Shown here one piece after another: positions 8,822 to 18,471 of a stretch of 64,000 nt of DNA. The stretch covers positions 4,049,501-4,113,500 of the forward strand of contig NZ_CP044011.1 in the NCBI RefSeq assembly GCF_016864555.1, given 5' to 3'. The notes beneath the pieces were generated by a model that worked only from the letters and a program-made list of their open reading frames with translations, ran no database searches and had not been told where the DNA came from. Numbering within the stretch: the first letter of the stretch is position 1; the number at the start of each line of letters is the position of its first letter. A program made the position numbers and the translations under genes. The stretch comes from Sinorhizobium sp. BG8 (lineage in GTDB: Bacteria; Pseudomonadota; Alphaproteobacteria; Rhizobiales; Rhizobiaceae).

Positions 8822-10561
8822 TTAGTGGCTGTCCTTGCCAACCGCGTTGCCGCGACATCCCTTGAGGAAGTCGAGGTCGGCGCCCGTATCAGCCCCTTGG
8901 ACATGCTGCTGGTGCAGCCAGGCATAGCCGGACTCCGGCAGCTCATGGTTCGGCTTCCATTCGGCCAGACGCCGCGCCAATTCCTCCTCGGAAATGTCGA
9001 GGTGCAGACGACGGTTGGGCACGTCCAGCTCGATCATATCACCGTTCTTAACCACTGCGAGCGGTCCGCCAACCGCCGCTTCCGGCGAGGTGTGGAGCAC
9101 GACGGTGCCGTAGGCGGTACCGGACATGCGGGCATCGGAGATGCGCACCATGTCGGTGATGCCCTTCTTGAGCACCTTCGGGGGAAGACCCATGTTGCCC
9201 ACCTCGGCCATGCCCGGATAGCCCTTCGGACCACAGTTCTTCATGACCATGACGCAGGTCTCGTCGATGTCGAGGTTGTCGTCGTTGATCTTGGCCTTGT
9301 AGTCGTCGATATCCTCGAACACGACCGCGCGACCACGGTGCGTCAGCAGATGCGGAGACGCAGCCGACGGCTTAAGGACTGCGCCCTTCGGCGCGAGGTT
9401 GCCGCGCAGAACGACGATGCCGCCCGATTGCGTCAATGCCTTTTCGGCCGGCAGGATGACGTCCTCGTTCCAGTTGACGACGTCCTTGACCTCATCCCAC
9501 ATGGTTTCGCCCGAGACCGTCAGCGCGTCCTTGTGCAGAAGACCCGCTTCGCCGAGGCGCTTCAACACCACCGGCAGGCCGCCGGCATAGAAGAACTCTT
9601 CCATCAGGTACTTGCCCGACGGCATCAGGTTGACGATGGTTGGGATGTCGCGGCCGCAGCGATCCCAGTCATCCAGTGTAAGATCGATGCCGACGCGGCC
9701 GGCAATCGCGAGCAGGTGTATGACGGCATTGGTCGAACCGCCAATCGCCGCGTTGGTGCGGATGGCGTTCTCGAAGGCGTCCTTGGTCATAATATCGGAG
9801 GGCTTCAGGTCGTCCTTGACCATCTGCACGATCCGCCGGCCGGTGAGCTGGGCCATGACCTTGCGGCGGGAATCGACACCCGGGATCGCTGCATTGCCTG
9901 ACAGCGCCATGCCGAGGGCTTCCGCCATGGAAGCCATGGTCGAGGCGGTGCCCATGGTGTTGCAGGTGCCCGACGAACGGCTCATCGAGGCTTCCGCCTC
10001 GAGGAACTCGGCCTGCGTCATCTCGCCGGCCTTCACCATTTCGGAGAACTTCCACAGATGCGTGCCGGAACCGACTCGCTCGCCACGGAAATAGCCGTTC
10101 AGCATCGGACCACCGGTGACGACGATCGAAGGCAGGTCGACTGAGGCAGCTGCCATCAGCAGCGATGGCGTGGTCTTGTCGCAGCCGACCATCAGCACGC
10201 AGCCGTCCATCGGCTGGCCACGGATGGTTTCCTCAATCGAGAGCGCGGCGAGGTTGCGGTACATCATCGCGGTCGGGCGGAAGGTGTTTTCGGAGGCCGA
10301 GAACACCGGCACTTCCATCGGAAAGCCGCCGGCTTCCCAGATGCCAGCCTTCACCTTTTCGGCAAGCTCGCGCAGGTGGCCATTGCACGGCGTCATATCC
10401 GACCAGGTGTTGAGAATGCCGATAACCGGGCGTCCGTCGAAAAGGTCGTGCGGATATCCCTGGTTCTTCATCCAGCCACGGTGATAGATCACGTCGCGGC
10501 TCGTGCCGCCGTACCATTCCTGCGACCTCAGCCTGCGCGGCCATTCTGCTTTCTTTTTCAT
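8822..10561 (-). CDS. L-arabinonate dehydratase (IlvD/Edd family)
   Basis: A 579-residue Fe-S dehydratase turning L-arabinonate into L-2-keto-3-deoxyarabinonate. From its opening MKKKAEWPRRLRSQEW to the closing GCRGNAVGKDSH it reads as the Rhizobium L-arabinonate dehydratase. The cluster ligands are visible at Cys59 (TPCNG), Cys127 (GCDKTTPS) and Cys200 (GTCNTMGT). The start ATG at 10561 has GGACGTTAGGAA upstream. Last gene of the chvE-gguAB operon, 52 bases after the semialdehyde dehydrogenase. The substrate assignment rests on overall similarity plus the neighbouring pathway genes. Confidence 0.93.
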   Translation of the reverse strand: MKKKAEWPRRLRSQEWYGGTSRDVIYHRGWMKNQGYPHDLFDGRPVIGILNTWSDMTPCNGHLRELAEKVKAGIWEAGGFPMEVPVFSASENTFRPTAMMYRNLAALSIEETIRGQPMDGCVLMVGCDKTTPSLLMAAASVDLPSIVVTGGPMLNGYFRGERVGSGTHLWKFSEMVKAGEMTQAEFLEAEASMSRSSGTCNTMGTASTMASMAEALGMALSGNAAIPGVDSRRKVMAQLTGRRIVQMVKDDLKPSDIMTKDAFENAIRTNAAIGGSTNAVIHLLAIAGRVGIDLTLDDWDRCGRDIPTIVNLMPSGKYLMEEFFYAGGLPVVLKRLGEAGLLHKDALTVSGETMWDEVKDVVNWNEDVILPAEKALTQSGGIVVLRGNLAPKGAVLKPSAASPHLLTHRGRAVVFEDIDDYKAKINDDNLDIDETCVMVMKNCGPKGYPGMAEVGNMGLPPKVLKKGITDMVRISDARMSGTAYGTVVLHTSPEAAVGGPLAVVKNGDMIELDVPNRRLHLDISEEELARRLAEWKPNHELPESGYAWLHQQHVQGADTGADLDFLKGCRGNAVGKDSH

Positions 10562-10613
10562 TTCCTAACGTCCTTGAAGAAGATGCCCCGGCTCCACTGC
10601 CAGGGCCCTGTAG

Positions 10614-12047
10614 TCATGCCAGCGTGTAGGCGGTCTTGACGGTTGTGTAGAATTCGGCCGCGTAGCGGCCCTGCTCGCGCGATCCATAGGAGGATCCTTT
10701 GCGCCCGCCGAACGGCACGTGGAAATCCACGCCCGCGGTCGGCAGGTTCACCATGACCATGCCGGCCTCCGCATTGCGCTTGAAGTGCGTGGCGTATTTC
10801 AGGCTGGTGGTCGCGATTCCCGAGGAAAGGCCGAACGGCGTGTCATTGGCGACAGAAAGCGCTTCCTCGTAGTCCTTGACCCTGATCACCGATGCGACCG
10901 GCCCGAAGATCTCCTCGCGCGAGATCCGCATCTGGTTGGTCGCTTCCGTAAACAGCGCCGGCTGCAGGTAGAAGCCGGGCGTCTCCCGCTTCAAGAGATC
11001 GCCGCCAAAGGCGAGCTTGGCGCCCTCCTGCTTGCCTATCTCGATATAGTCGGTATCGGTCTTCAGCTGCTTTTCGTCGACCACCGGGCCGATATGCGTG
11101 CCGGCCTTCAGCGCGTCGTCTACCATCACGGTCTTCAAACGCTCGGTCACGGCAGCGACGAACTTGTCGTGGATGCCTTCCGTGACGATGACACGCGACG
11201 ATGCCGTGCAGCGCTGGCCGGTGGCGAAGAAGGCCGAATTGACGGCAGCCTCGACGGCCACGTTGAGGTCGGCATCGTCAAGCACGACGAACGGATTCTT
11301 GCCGCCCATCTCCAGCTGGAACTTGCGATTGTGCTCGATGGAAGCCGCCGCCACGCGCTTTCCGGTTCCGGTCGAACCCGTGAAGGTGATGGCATGCACA
11401 TCGGGGCTGTCGAGCATGGTCTGGCCGACGACGGAGCCCTTGCCCATGACGAGGTTGAGGACACCCTTCGGCAGGCCTGCGCGATGCAGGATGTCGACGA
11501 TGGCCCAAGAGCACGCAGGCACAAGTTCCGCCGGCTTGAAGACGACGGTGTTGCCATAGCAGAGCGCCGGCGCGATCTTCCAGGCGGGGATGGCGATCGG
11601 GAAGTTCCACGGCGTGATGATGCCTACGACGCCCACGGCCTCGCGAGTGATCTCGACGCCGATGCCCGGACGGACGGACGGAATGACCTCTCCGGCAAGC
11701 CGCAAGGCTTCGCCCGCGAAGAAATCGAAGATCTGCGCGGCGCGGATGGTCTCGCCGATGCCTTCGGGAAGCGTCTTGCCCTCTTCCCGCGACAGCAGCC
11801 GGCCGAGCTCGTCCTTGCGCGCCATGATCTCGTCGGAGGTCTTCTTGAGAACCGCATGGCGCTCGAGGAGCCCCGAGCGCGACCACGCCGGGAATGCCGC
11901 CTTCGCGGCGGCGATGGCTGCCTTGGTGTCTTCGGCGGAGGCGCTGGCATACTCGCCGACCACATCGTTGGTGTTCGACGGGTTGATGTTCTTCACCACA
12001 TCTGAGCCAACCCATTCGCCGGCGATGAGGTTCTGGTGGATCGTCAT
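10614..12047 (-). CDS. Alpha-ketoglutaric semialdehyde dehydrogenase
   Basis: A 477-residue NAD(P)-dependent aldehyde dehydrogenase oxidising 2,5-dioxopentanoate to alpha-ketoglutarate, the last step of non-phosphorylative pentose catabolism. Cofactor motif FTGSTGTGK near 222-230, general base Glu246 (QLEMGGKNP) and nucleophile Cys280 (TGQRCTAS) are present. The ATG at 12047 follows AAGGAGG. It lies between the keto-deoxy-sugar acid dehydratase candidate and L-arabinonate dehydratase, which fixes its substrate better than sequence alone. Succinate-semialdehyde dehydrogenase is the main alternative. Confidence 0.88.
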   Translation of the reverse strand: MTIHQNLIAGEWVGSDVVKNINPSNTNDVVGEYASASAEDTKAAIAAAKAAFPAWSRSGLLERHAVLKKTSDEIMARKDELGRLLSREEGKTLPEGIGETIRAAQIFDFFAGEALRLAGEVIPSVRPGIGVEITREAVGVVGIITPWNFPIAIPAWKIAPALCYGNTVVFKPAELVPACSWAIVDILHRAGLPKGVLNLVMGKGSVVGQTMLDSPDVHAITFTGSTGTGKRVAAASIEHNRKFQLEMGGKNPFVVLDDADLNVAVEAAVNSAFFATGQRCTASSRVIVTEGIHDKFVAAVTERLKTVMVDDALKAGTHIGPVVDEKQLKTDTDYIEIGKQEGAKLAFGGDLLKRETPGFYLQPALFTEATNQMRISREEIFGPVASVIRVKDYEEALSVANDTPFGLSSGIATTSLKYATHFKRNAEAGMVMVNLPTAGVDFHVPFGGRKGSSYGSREQGRYAAEFYTTVKTAYTLA

Positions 12048-12105
12048 GGCCGAAGCCTCCTTGTCGTATCCCTCGGGCGATGCGCGGTCGGCGCTGCCCG
12101 TTCAA

Positions 12106-13104
12106 TCACAGCTGGCGGACTTCGATCTGCTCTTCCTTGGCCACAGCCAAGGGGTTGCGCAGCGGCAGGCCGAACCCTTCCGCGCCGATTTCGAAGACAT
12201 CGCCCTCCTGCGTGGAGATACCGTCGCCGAAGGAAAGCGTGGCCGTGCCGAACATGTGCACGTGCACTTCTCCCGGCACGCGGAACAGGCCGTACTTGAA
12301 GTGGTGGTACTCGAGGTTCGCGAAGGTGTGGGACATGTTCGCCTCGCCGGAGACGAACGGCTTCTCCCAGAGAACCTTGCCGCCGCGAACGATGCGCGAA
12401 AAGCCGCGAATGTCTTCCGGAGCCACTCCAACGCGGATTTCGGGACCGTAGCTCGCCTGGCGCAGCTTGGAATGCGCGAGGTAGAGGTAGTTGATCCGCT
12501 CCGTCACGTGATCGGAGAACTCGTTGGCGACAGCAAAGCCGAGCCGGAAAGGCGTACCGTCGCTCGAGATCACGTAGATCCCCGCCATCTCGGGCTCCTC
12601 GCCGCCGTCGAGCGCGAAGGAGGGAGACGTGAGCGGCGCGCCCGGGGCGACGGCCTGGGTGCCATTGCCCTTGTAGAACCACTCGGGCTGCACGCCCTTC
12701 TCGCCGGCCTTGGGCTTGCCGCCCTCGAGCCCCATCTTGAACATCTTCATCGAATCCGTGAGCGTCTCTTCGGCCGCTTCACTCGTCTTCTTGTGCATCG
12801 AATCGCGCGTTGCAGCCGAACCGAGATGGGTAAGGCCGGTACCGGTCAGGTGGAGATGCGCCGGATCGGGATGCGTTATCGGGGGCAGCATGCGGCCATC
12901 CGCATAGGCCTTGTCCAGGTCGATCGTCTCGCCAAGCCCGTAGGCATCGACGACCGCCTGAAGGCTGCGGCCACTGTCTGCCGCCTCGAGAGCCAGCGCG
13001 TGGACACTGGGCGCGCCTTTGACGACGCGACCGTTTTCGCCCTGCTGCTGGCGCACCACGACGGAAATCGTGCCGTCTTCGTTCTTGACCTGTGAGATAA
13101 GCAT
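12106..13104 (-). CDS. gguC: Fumarylacetoacetate-hydrolase-fold protein (AraD1/GguC type), probable 2-keto-3-deoxy-L-arabinonate dehydratase
   Basis: A 332-residue FAH-superfamily enzyme (MLISQVKNEDGTISVVVRQQ onward). Metal-binding acidic residues of the fold fall in EPEMAG and the region around SSDGTPFRLGFAVANEFSDH. By position it matches gguC of Agrobacterium, downstream of gguAB. Related FAH enzymes such as XylX dehydrate 2-keto-3-deoxy-pentonates to alpha-ketoglutarate semialdehyde, which would close the pathway between the two neighbouring enzymes. I used the ATG at 13104; an in-frame start 13 codons earlier has no homology. Function is inferred from context, family is clear. Confidence 0.83.
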   Translation of the reverse strand: MLISQVKNEDGTISVVVRQQQGENGRVVKGAPSVHALALEAADSGRSLQAVVDAYGLGETIDLDKAYADGRMLPPITHPDPAHLHLTGTGLTHLGSAATRDSMHKKTSEAAEETLTDSMKMFKMGLEGGKPKAGEKGVQPEWFYKGNGTQAVAPGAPLTSPSFALDGGEEPEMAGIYVISSDGTPFRLGFAVANEFSDHVTERINYLYLAHSKLRQASYGPEIRVGVAPEDIRGFSRIVRGGKVLWEKPFVSGEANMSHTFANLEYHHFKYGLFRVPGEVHVHMFGTATLSFGDGISTQEGDVFEIGAEGFGLPLRNPLAVAKEEQIEVRQL

Positions 13105-13221
13105 TGTCGTTTCCCTAGCACTGGGCGGACCGTCAGCTGACAAAGCTCCGCCATTGGCGCGACACGTGCCGCACCGCCCGACCGCCTCTGCGGCCCATGT
13201 TCATTGCAACTTGCCTGCGCA

Positions 13222-13243
13222 GGCTGACCGGTAACGGTCAGCC
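13222..13243 (-). promoter_or_regulatory. Hairpin over the gguB stop codon
   Basis: GGCTGACCG (13222-13230), loop GTAA, CGGTCAGCC (13235-13243): a perfect 9-bp stem that covers the gguB stop codon. No T-run follows, so it more likely stabilises the 3' end of the transporter mRNA or tunes downstream expression than terminates. Confidence 0.5.
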
Positions 13244-14446
13244 CTTGTTCTTGTTGTAGACGTCGAAGAAGACGGCAGCGAGCAGCACCAGACCCTTGAT
13301 GAGCTGCTGGTAGTCGATACCGATACCCATGATCGACATGCCGTTGTTCATCACGCCCATGATGAATGCACCGATGACCGCGCCGGTGATCTTGCCGACG
13401 CCGCCCGAAGCCGATGCACCGCCGATGAAGCATGCAGCGATAACGTCGAGCTCGAAGCCGACGCCCGCCTTGGGCGTGGCAGAGTTCAGGCGCGCGGTGA
13501 TGATCATGCCGGCCAGTGCCGCGAGTACACCCATGTTGGCGAAGGTGTAGAAGGTCAGCCGCTCGGTGTTGATGCCCGAAAGCTTCGCCGCCTTCTCGTT
13601 GCCGCCCATGGCATAGATACGCCGGCCGACAGTCGAGCGCGTGGTCACGAAGGAGTAGAGCGCGATCAGTACGCCCATGACGATCAGGACGTTCGGCAGG
13701 CCGCGGTAGGTCGACAGCTGGAAGCCGATGAACAGCGCCACGATGGCAATGACCGCCATCTGGATCACGAAGAACACAAAGGGTTCGTTCTCCGTGCCGT
13801 GGAGTTCATTGATCCGGCGATTGCGGAAACCGGAGTAGATCGCGAGGCCGACCAGGATCAGAACCGCAACCAGGGCGACCATGTTCTTGATCGTCTCGGG
13901 CGCGGGGTTCAGGAAGTAGAGGAAATCGGGCACGAAGCCAGTGGACAGGATCTGGAATTCCTTCGGGAACGGACCGATCGGCCGACCGCCGAGCACGACA
14001 TAGGTCATGCCGCGGAACACGAGCATGCCAGCCAGCGTCACGATGAACGAAGGAATCTTCTGATAGGCCACCCAGTAGCCTTGGGCCGCCCCCATGATAC
14101 CGCCTACGATGAGGCAGAGGGGAACCACGATGATGGCCGGCAGGCCCCATTTGACCAGCATGATCGCCGAGATCGCGCCGATGAAGGCGACGATCGAGCC
14201 GACCGACAGGTCGATGTGCCCCGCCACGATGATCAGCAGCATGCCCAGCGCCATGATGACGATGAACGAGTTCTGCAGCACCAGGTTCGTGATGTTGACC
14301 GGCCGGAACAGAACGCCGTTAGTCAGGATCTGGAAGAACACCATGATGACGACGAGCGCGACCAGCAGGCCGTACTCGCGAATGTTGTTCCTGAGATAGT
14401 CCCCGATGGACGGTTTGGAGGTAGGAGCGTTGGTATCGGCGACCAT
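13238..14446 (-). CDS. gguB: Multiple-sugar ABC transporter permease GguB
   Basis: A 402-residue inner-membrane permease of the BPD_transp_2 (RbsC/XylH) family with about ten hydrophobic helices, including IVIMALGMLLIIVAGHIDLS, the loop that marks sugar permeases of this class. It forms the channel of the ChvE-GguA-GguB importer. Its ATG (14444-14446) overlaps the gguA stop by one base (TAATG), so translation is coupled. Confidence 0.92.
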   Translation of the reverse strand: MVADTNAPTSKPSIGDYLRNNIREYGLLVALVVIMVFFQILTNGVLFRPVNITNLVLQNSFIVIMALGMLLIIVAGHIDLSVGSIVAFIGAISAIMLVKWGLPAIIVVPLCLIVGGIMGAAQGYWVAYQKIPSFIVTLAGMLVFRGMTYVVLGGRPIGPFPKEFQILSTGFVPDFLYFLNPAPETIKNMVALVAVLILVGLAIYSGFRNRRINELHGTENEPFVFFVIQMAVIAIVALFIGFQLSTYRGLPNVLIVMGVLIALYSFVTTRSTVGRRIYAMGGNEKAAKLSGINTERLTFYTFANMGVLAALAGMIITARLNSATPKAGVGFELDVIAACFIGGASASGGVGKITGAVIGAFIMGVMNNGMSIMGIGIDYQQLIKGLVLLAAVFFDVYNKNKG

Positions 14447-15981
14447 TAGTGTTTCTCCCCGGAGCGCATGATGGCCCGCATTATGGTTTCTTGGCTTGCC
14501 TCCTCCTTGGAGAGCTCCGCGACGATACGTCCTTCATTCATGACATAGATGCGATCGCAGGTTCCAAGCAGTTCGGGCATCTCCGAAGAGATCATGAGAA
14601 TGCCCTTACCCTCGGCTGCAAGCTGGTTGATGATACTGTAGATTTCAAATTTGGCACCGACGTCGATGCCGCGCGTCGGCTCGTCGAGGATCAGCACTTC
14701 CGGATTGGTGAACAGCCACTTCGACAGCACCACCTTCTGCTGGTTGCCGCCCGAAAGGTTCACCGTTTCCTGATAGATCGAATGCGAACGGATACGCAGC
14801 TTGGTTCGGTAGTCGGTCGCGACCTTCGTTTCCTTGTGGTCGTCAATGATACCGTTCCGCGACACCGCGCCCAGATTGGACAGGGTCGTGTTCTGCTTGA
14901 TGTTGTTCATCAGGACGAGGCCGAGGTGCTTGCGATCCTCGGTGACATAGGCGAGGCCCGAATCGATCGCCTTCGGGATCGTGCTCACGTCGACGTGCTT
15001 GCCACGCATGAGCACTTCGCCGGTGATCTTGTGCCCCCAGGACTTGCCGAAGATGCTCATGGCCGTTTCGGTACGGCCGGCGCCCATCAGCCCGGCGATA
15101 CCGACGACTTCGCCGGCACGCACCGTGAAATTGACGTTGTGCAGGAACTGGCGGTCGCGGTGATGCTGGTGGAAGACATTCCAGTTCTTCACTTCCAGCA
15201 GAGTCTCGCCGATCTTGGGTTCGCGCGCAGGGTAGCGGTCTTCCATGTCGCGGCCGACCATGCCCTTGATGATCCGGTCTTCGCTGATGTCTTCACTATG
15301 ACAGTCGAGCGTCTCGACCGTGCCGCCATCGCGCAGGATCGTGATCTTGTCGGCGACCTTTTTGATCTCGTTCAGCTTGTGCGAGATGATGATCGAGGTC
15401 ATGCCCTGCTTGCGGAACTCCATGAGCAGCTTCAGGAGCGCGTCGGAGTCCTTTTCGTTCAGCGAGGCCGTGGGTTCGTCGAGGATCAGCAGCCGGACCT
15501 TCTTCGACAGCGCCTTGGCGATTTCGACGAGCTGCTGCTTGCCGACGCCGATGTCCGTGATGAGGGTCGCGGGCGACTCGGTCAGACCGACCTTCTTCAG
15601 AAGCTCCTGCGTCCGGGCGAAGGTCTGGGGCCAGTGAATCACACCCTTATCGGCGATCTCGTTGCCGAGGAAGATGTTCTCGGCGATCGAAAGAAGCGGA
15701 ACGAGTGCGAGTTCCTGGTGGATGATGATGATGCCAAGCTCTTCGCTATCGGAAATCGTCGAAAAGCGGCGGACCTCGCCATCATAGTGGATTTCACCGT
15801 CATAGGTTCCGGCGGGATAAACGCCGCTGAGGACCTTCATCAAGGTCGACTTACCGGCGCCATTCTCGCCGACGAGGGCGTGGATCTCGCCTTCGCGAAC
15901 CTTGAAGCTGACATTATCGAGAGCTTTGACGCCTGGAAACGTCTTCGTGATGCTCTGCATTTCGAGGATGATATTGTCCAT
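14446..15981 (-). CDS. gguA: Multiple-sugar ABC transporter ATP-binding protein GguA
   Basis: A 511-residue cytoplasmic protein with two ABC domains. The first has Walker [11 protein letters not shown]-loop HQELALVP and Walker [12 protein letters not shown]; the second has the degenerate Walker [10 protein letters not shown] usual for this family, signature LSGGNQQKV and Walker [12 protein letters not shown]. It energises import of aldoses bound by ChvE. I placed the start at ATG 15981 (MDNIILEM), where homology begins; a start seven codons upstream is possible. Separated from chvE by about 120 bases with a terminator-like hairpin. Confidence 0.93.
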   Translation of the reverse strand: MDNIILEMQSITKTFPGVKALDNVSFKVREGEIHALVGENGAGKSTLMKVLSGVYPAGTYDGEIHYDGEVRRFSTISDSEELGIIIIHQELALVPLLSIAENIFLGNEIADKGVIHWPQTFARTQELLKKVGLTESPATLITDIGVGKQQLVEIAKALSKKVRLLILDEPTASLNEKDSDALLKLLMEFRKQGMTSIIISHKLNEIKKVADKITILRDGGTVETLDCHSEDISEDRIIKGMVGRDMEDRYPAREPKIGETLLEVKNWNVFHQHHRDRQFLHNVNFTVRAGEVVGIAGLMGAGRTETAMSIFGKSWGHKITGEVLMRGKHVDVSTIPKAIDSGLAYVTEDRKHLGLVLMNNIKQNTTLSNLGAVSRNGIIDDHKETKVATDYRTKLRIRSHSIYQETVNLSGGNQQKVVLSKWLFTNPEVLILDEPTRGIDVGAKFEIYSIINQLAAEGKGILMISSEMPELLGTCDRIYVMNEGRIVAELSKEEASQETIMRAIMRSGEKH

Positions 15982-16052
15982 GTTCAGGCATTCCAGCGGC
16001 AATCTGCGGGGGATGAGGTCAGTCTGCCGACAGTACAGGCTCCCTCATCAAG

Positions 16053-16082
16053 ATAAAAGGGTCCGCAACGGATCGCGGACCC
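16053..16082 (-). terminator. Attenuator-like hairpin between chvE and gguA
   Basis: Read on the minus strand: GGGTCCGC, an 8-base loop, GCGGACCC (stem 16082-16075 with 16066-16059), then TTTTATCTT. A classic terminator shape inside an operon. Partial read-through would give many copies of the periplasmic binding protein mRNA and fewer of the membrane components. Confidence 0.7.
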
Positions 16083-16100
16083 CGGTTTCGTGACGACCGA

Positions 16101-17168
16101 TCAGTTGTTGATCTGGTCTTCGGTGTAGTAGCCAGCGCCGACCAGGATGTCCTTCGCGTTCGTCTTGTCGACTGCGACGGGCTTCAGCAGGTAGGACGGA
16201 ACAACCTTGACGCCGTTGTCATAGGTCTTGGTGTCGTTGATTTCCGGCTCCTTGCCACCGATGATAGCATCGACCATGCCGACAGTGACCTTCGCGAGTT
16301 CGCGCGTGTCCTTGAAGACCGTCGAATACTGTTCGTCAGCGAGGATCGACTTGACGGACGGCAGTTCGGCATCCTGGCCGGTGACGACCGGCATCGGCAT
16401 GTCGCCCGAGCCGTAGCCAACGCCCTTGAGGGCCGAAATGATACCGATGGAGAGACCATCATACGGCGACAGAACGCCATCAACCTTGGCATCGGTGTAG
16501 GTCGAGGAGAGCAGGTTCTCCATGCGAGCCTGGGCAACGGCACCGTCCCAACGCAGCGTGCCGACCTGGTCCATGCCGGTCTGGCCCGACTTCACGACGA
16601 TCTTGCCGCTGTCGATGAGAGGCTGCAGGACCGACATCGCGCCGTCATAGAAGAAGAAGGCGTTGTTGTCGTCCGGCGAACCGCCGAAGAGTTCGATGTT
16701 CTTGGGCTCGGTTGCGCCGTCGAGCTTGAGGCCGTTGACGAGCGAGGTGGCCTGCAGAACGCCGACCTGGAAGTTGTCGAACGTCGCGTAGTAGTCGACG
16801 TTGCCCGAGTCGCGGATCAGACGGTCATACGCGATGACCTTGACGCCGGCTTCGTGTGCCTTTGCCAGGATGTCGGAAAGCGTGGTGCCGTCGATGGCGC
16901 CGATGACGAGAACTTTGGCACCCTTGGTGACCATGTTTTCGATCTGCGCGAGCTGGTTCGGGATATCGTCGTCAGCAAACTGCAGGTCCGGGGTGTAGCC
17001 GGCGTCCTTGAACAGCTTTTCCATGGTCTCGCCGTCGGAAATCCAGCGGGTCGACGTCTTGGTCGGCATGGAGATGCCAACGGTCCCCTTGTCCTGCGCG
17101 AATGCAGGCATGGCAAATGACGCCACGCTGATGGCAGCAGCGGCGAGAAGCGAGGTAATCAATTTCAT
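16101..17168 (-). CDS. chvE: Periplasmic multiple-sugar-binding protein ChvE
   Basis: A 355-residue exported binding protein. Signal peptide [20 protein letters not shown] ending at AFA/QDKG. The mature part matches Agrobacterium ChvE closely: [62 protein letters not shown] and [14 protein letters not shown]. It binds arabinose, glucose, galactose and related aldoses, feeds GguAB, and in Agrobacterium also signals to VirA and chemoreceptors (established there; no virA in this window). ATG 17168 follows GGGAGAG. First gene of the operon. Confidence 0.95.
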   Translation of the reverse strand: MKLITSLLAAAAISVASFAMPAFAQDKGTVGISMPTKTSTRWISDGETMEKLFKDAGYTPDLQFADDDIPNQLAQIENMVTKGAKVLVIGAIDGTTLSDILAKAHEAGVKVIAYDRLIRDSGNVDYYATFDNFQVGVLQATSLVNGLKLDGATEPKNIELFGGSPDDNNAFFFYDGAMSVLQPLIDSGKIVVKSGQTGMDQVGTLRWDGAVAQARMENLLSSTYTDAKVDGVLSPYDGLSIGIISALKGVGYGSGDMPMPVVTGQDAELPSVKSILADEQYSTVFKDTRELAKVTVGMVDAIIGGKEPEINDTKTYDNGVKVVPSYLLKPVAVDKTNAKDILVGAGYYTEDQINN

Positions 17169-17383
17169 TGCTAGGTCTCTCCCTTATATTTGCTCCGGCC
17201 CAGCTGTTGGACCGAACCAGATTCAGTGCATCGCAGCCCGCTGTCGCAGACGACGGTCTCCAACGGAGGAAAAGGATACTGTTACTACCCCTCCCGGCCT
17301 CACACTCCCTTGGGCACGAGCGCACATGGGCGCAACCTGTTATGAATTCCCATAACTGTCAAATACAATAATCTTCTAAAGAC

Positions 17384-17399
17384 ATATCAATTCTGATAT
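17384..17399. promoter_or_regulatory. Candidate GbpR operator between chvE and gbpR
   Basis: ATATCA (17384-17389), ATTC, TGATAT (17394-17399): perfect 6-bp arms in an AT-rich stretch 17-32 bases before gbpR and about 215 bases before chvE. LysR-type regulators bind such dyads in divergent promoters. Binding by GbpR is inference. Confidence 0.5.
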
Positions 17400-17415
17400 A
17401 ATAAAAAGAAATCAT

Positions 17416-18453
17416 ATGATTTTTGAAAAAATGCGGGAAAACTCGTTAATGCGTGGGCAAGAGTATACGGAAAATCCACAGATTGAAGGGGTAGACGCAG
17501 GAGGCTCCGGCCTAGGCCTGCTGCGCTCGGGCCTCAAGCTCACGCACTTGCGCATGATCGTGGCTATCGAAGACCACAAGCAGATCAGCGCAGCGGCCGA
17601 GGTGATGAACATTTCGCAGCCCGCCGCATCCCGGATGCTCAACGAGATGGAATCGATCCTGGGAACACCGCTCTGCGAGAGGGTGTCGCGCGGCGTCGCG
17701 CTGACGGCATTCGGCCGCGCCTTCGCCAGACGCGCGCGGACCATCCTGCTCGAGCTTCGCGAAGTCGATCGCGAGATCGGGGCGATGAAATCGGGCGCCG
17801 GCGGGACGGTGTACCTCGGAAGCGTTGCCGCGCCGGCCGTCAGCCTCGCCGTTCCGGCCATCAACCACGTCAGCGCCGCCTATCCCGGTATTGAAGTGAA
17901 TGTCCGGATCGAGACCAGCAACGTCCTTTCGCGAGAACTGCTTGCGGCCCGGCACGACTTCATTATTGCGCGCCTGCCCGACGACCTCGATCCGCGCCAG
18001 TTCCATGCGGAAGAGATCGGCATCGAACGGGCATGTCTTATCGTACGCAAGGGGCATCCGCTCCTCGACAAGCCGATCGTCAGCCTGTCAGACCTGCACG
18101 GCCACGACTGGGTCTTCCAGCCGCCCCGCACGCTTCTCAGGCGCCGGATGGAGGAACTGTTCATTTCCGCCAACGTGCCCCTGCCCTCCACGGTGATCAA
18201 CACGTCTTCCATCATCCTGACGGTGGCGATCGTCTGCGGCTCGAACGCAATTGCCCCGATTGCCCGCGATATGGCGGACTTCGTTGCCGGAAATGCTGCG
18301 GACGCCGGCAATGTCCGCATCCTTCAGACCGATTTCGAGATCGACATCAAGCCGTACAGCCTGATTTCCGTCAAAGGGCGGGCGCTGCCGCCGAGTGCGA
18401 AACTGCTCTATGATCTGATTCAGCAGCGAAGCCGGATGCTCGCGACTGACTGA
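17416..18453 (+). CDS. gbpR: LysR-family regulator, GbpR-like
   Basis: A 345-residue LysR-type regulator. The N-terminal winged HTH is at about residues 42-100 (LRMIVAIEDHKQISAAAEVM, ISQPAASRMLNEME), then a substrate-binding domain. It is transcribed away from chvE across 247 bases, the arrangement of gbpR in Agrobacterium and Azospirillum, where GbpR activates chvE/sbpA in response to sugars. The start used is ATG 17416; ATGs at 17431 and 17449 are also possible, and the leader before the HTH is unusually long for the family. Confidence 0.85.
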   Translation: MIFEKMRENSLMRGQEYTENPQIEGVDAGGSGLGLLRSGLKLTHLRMIVAIEDHKQISAAAEVMNISQPAASRMLNEMESILGTPLCERVSRGVALTAFGRAFARRARTILLELREVDREIGAMKSGAGGTVYLGSVAAPAVSLAVPAINHVSAAYPGIEVNVRIETSNVLSRELLAARHDFIIARLPDDLDPRQFHAEEIGIERACLIVRKGHPLLDKPIVSLSDLHGHDWVFQPPRTLLRRRMEELFISANVPLPSTVINTSSIILTVAIVCGSNAIAPIARDMADFVAGNAADAGNVRILQTDFEIDIKPYSLISVKGRALPPSAKLLYDLIQQRSRMLATD

Positions 18454-18471
18454 GAAGGAAACCGGGAAAAC

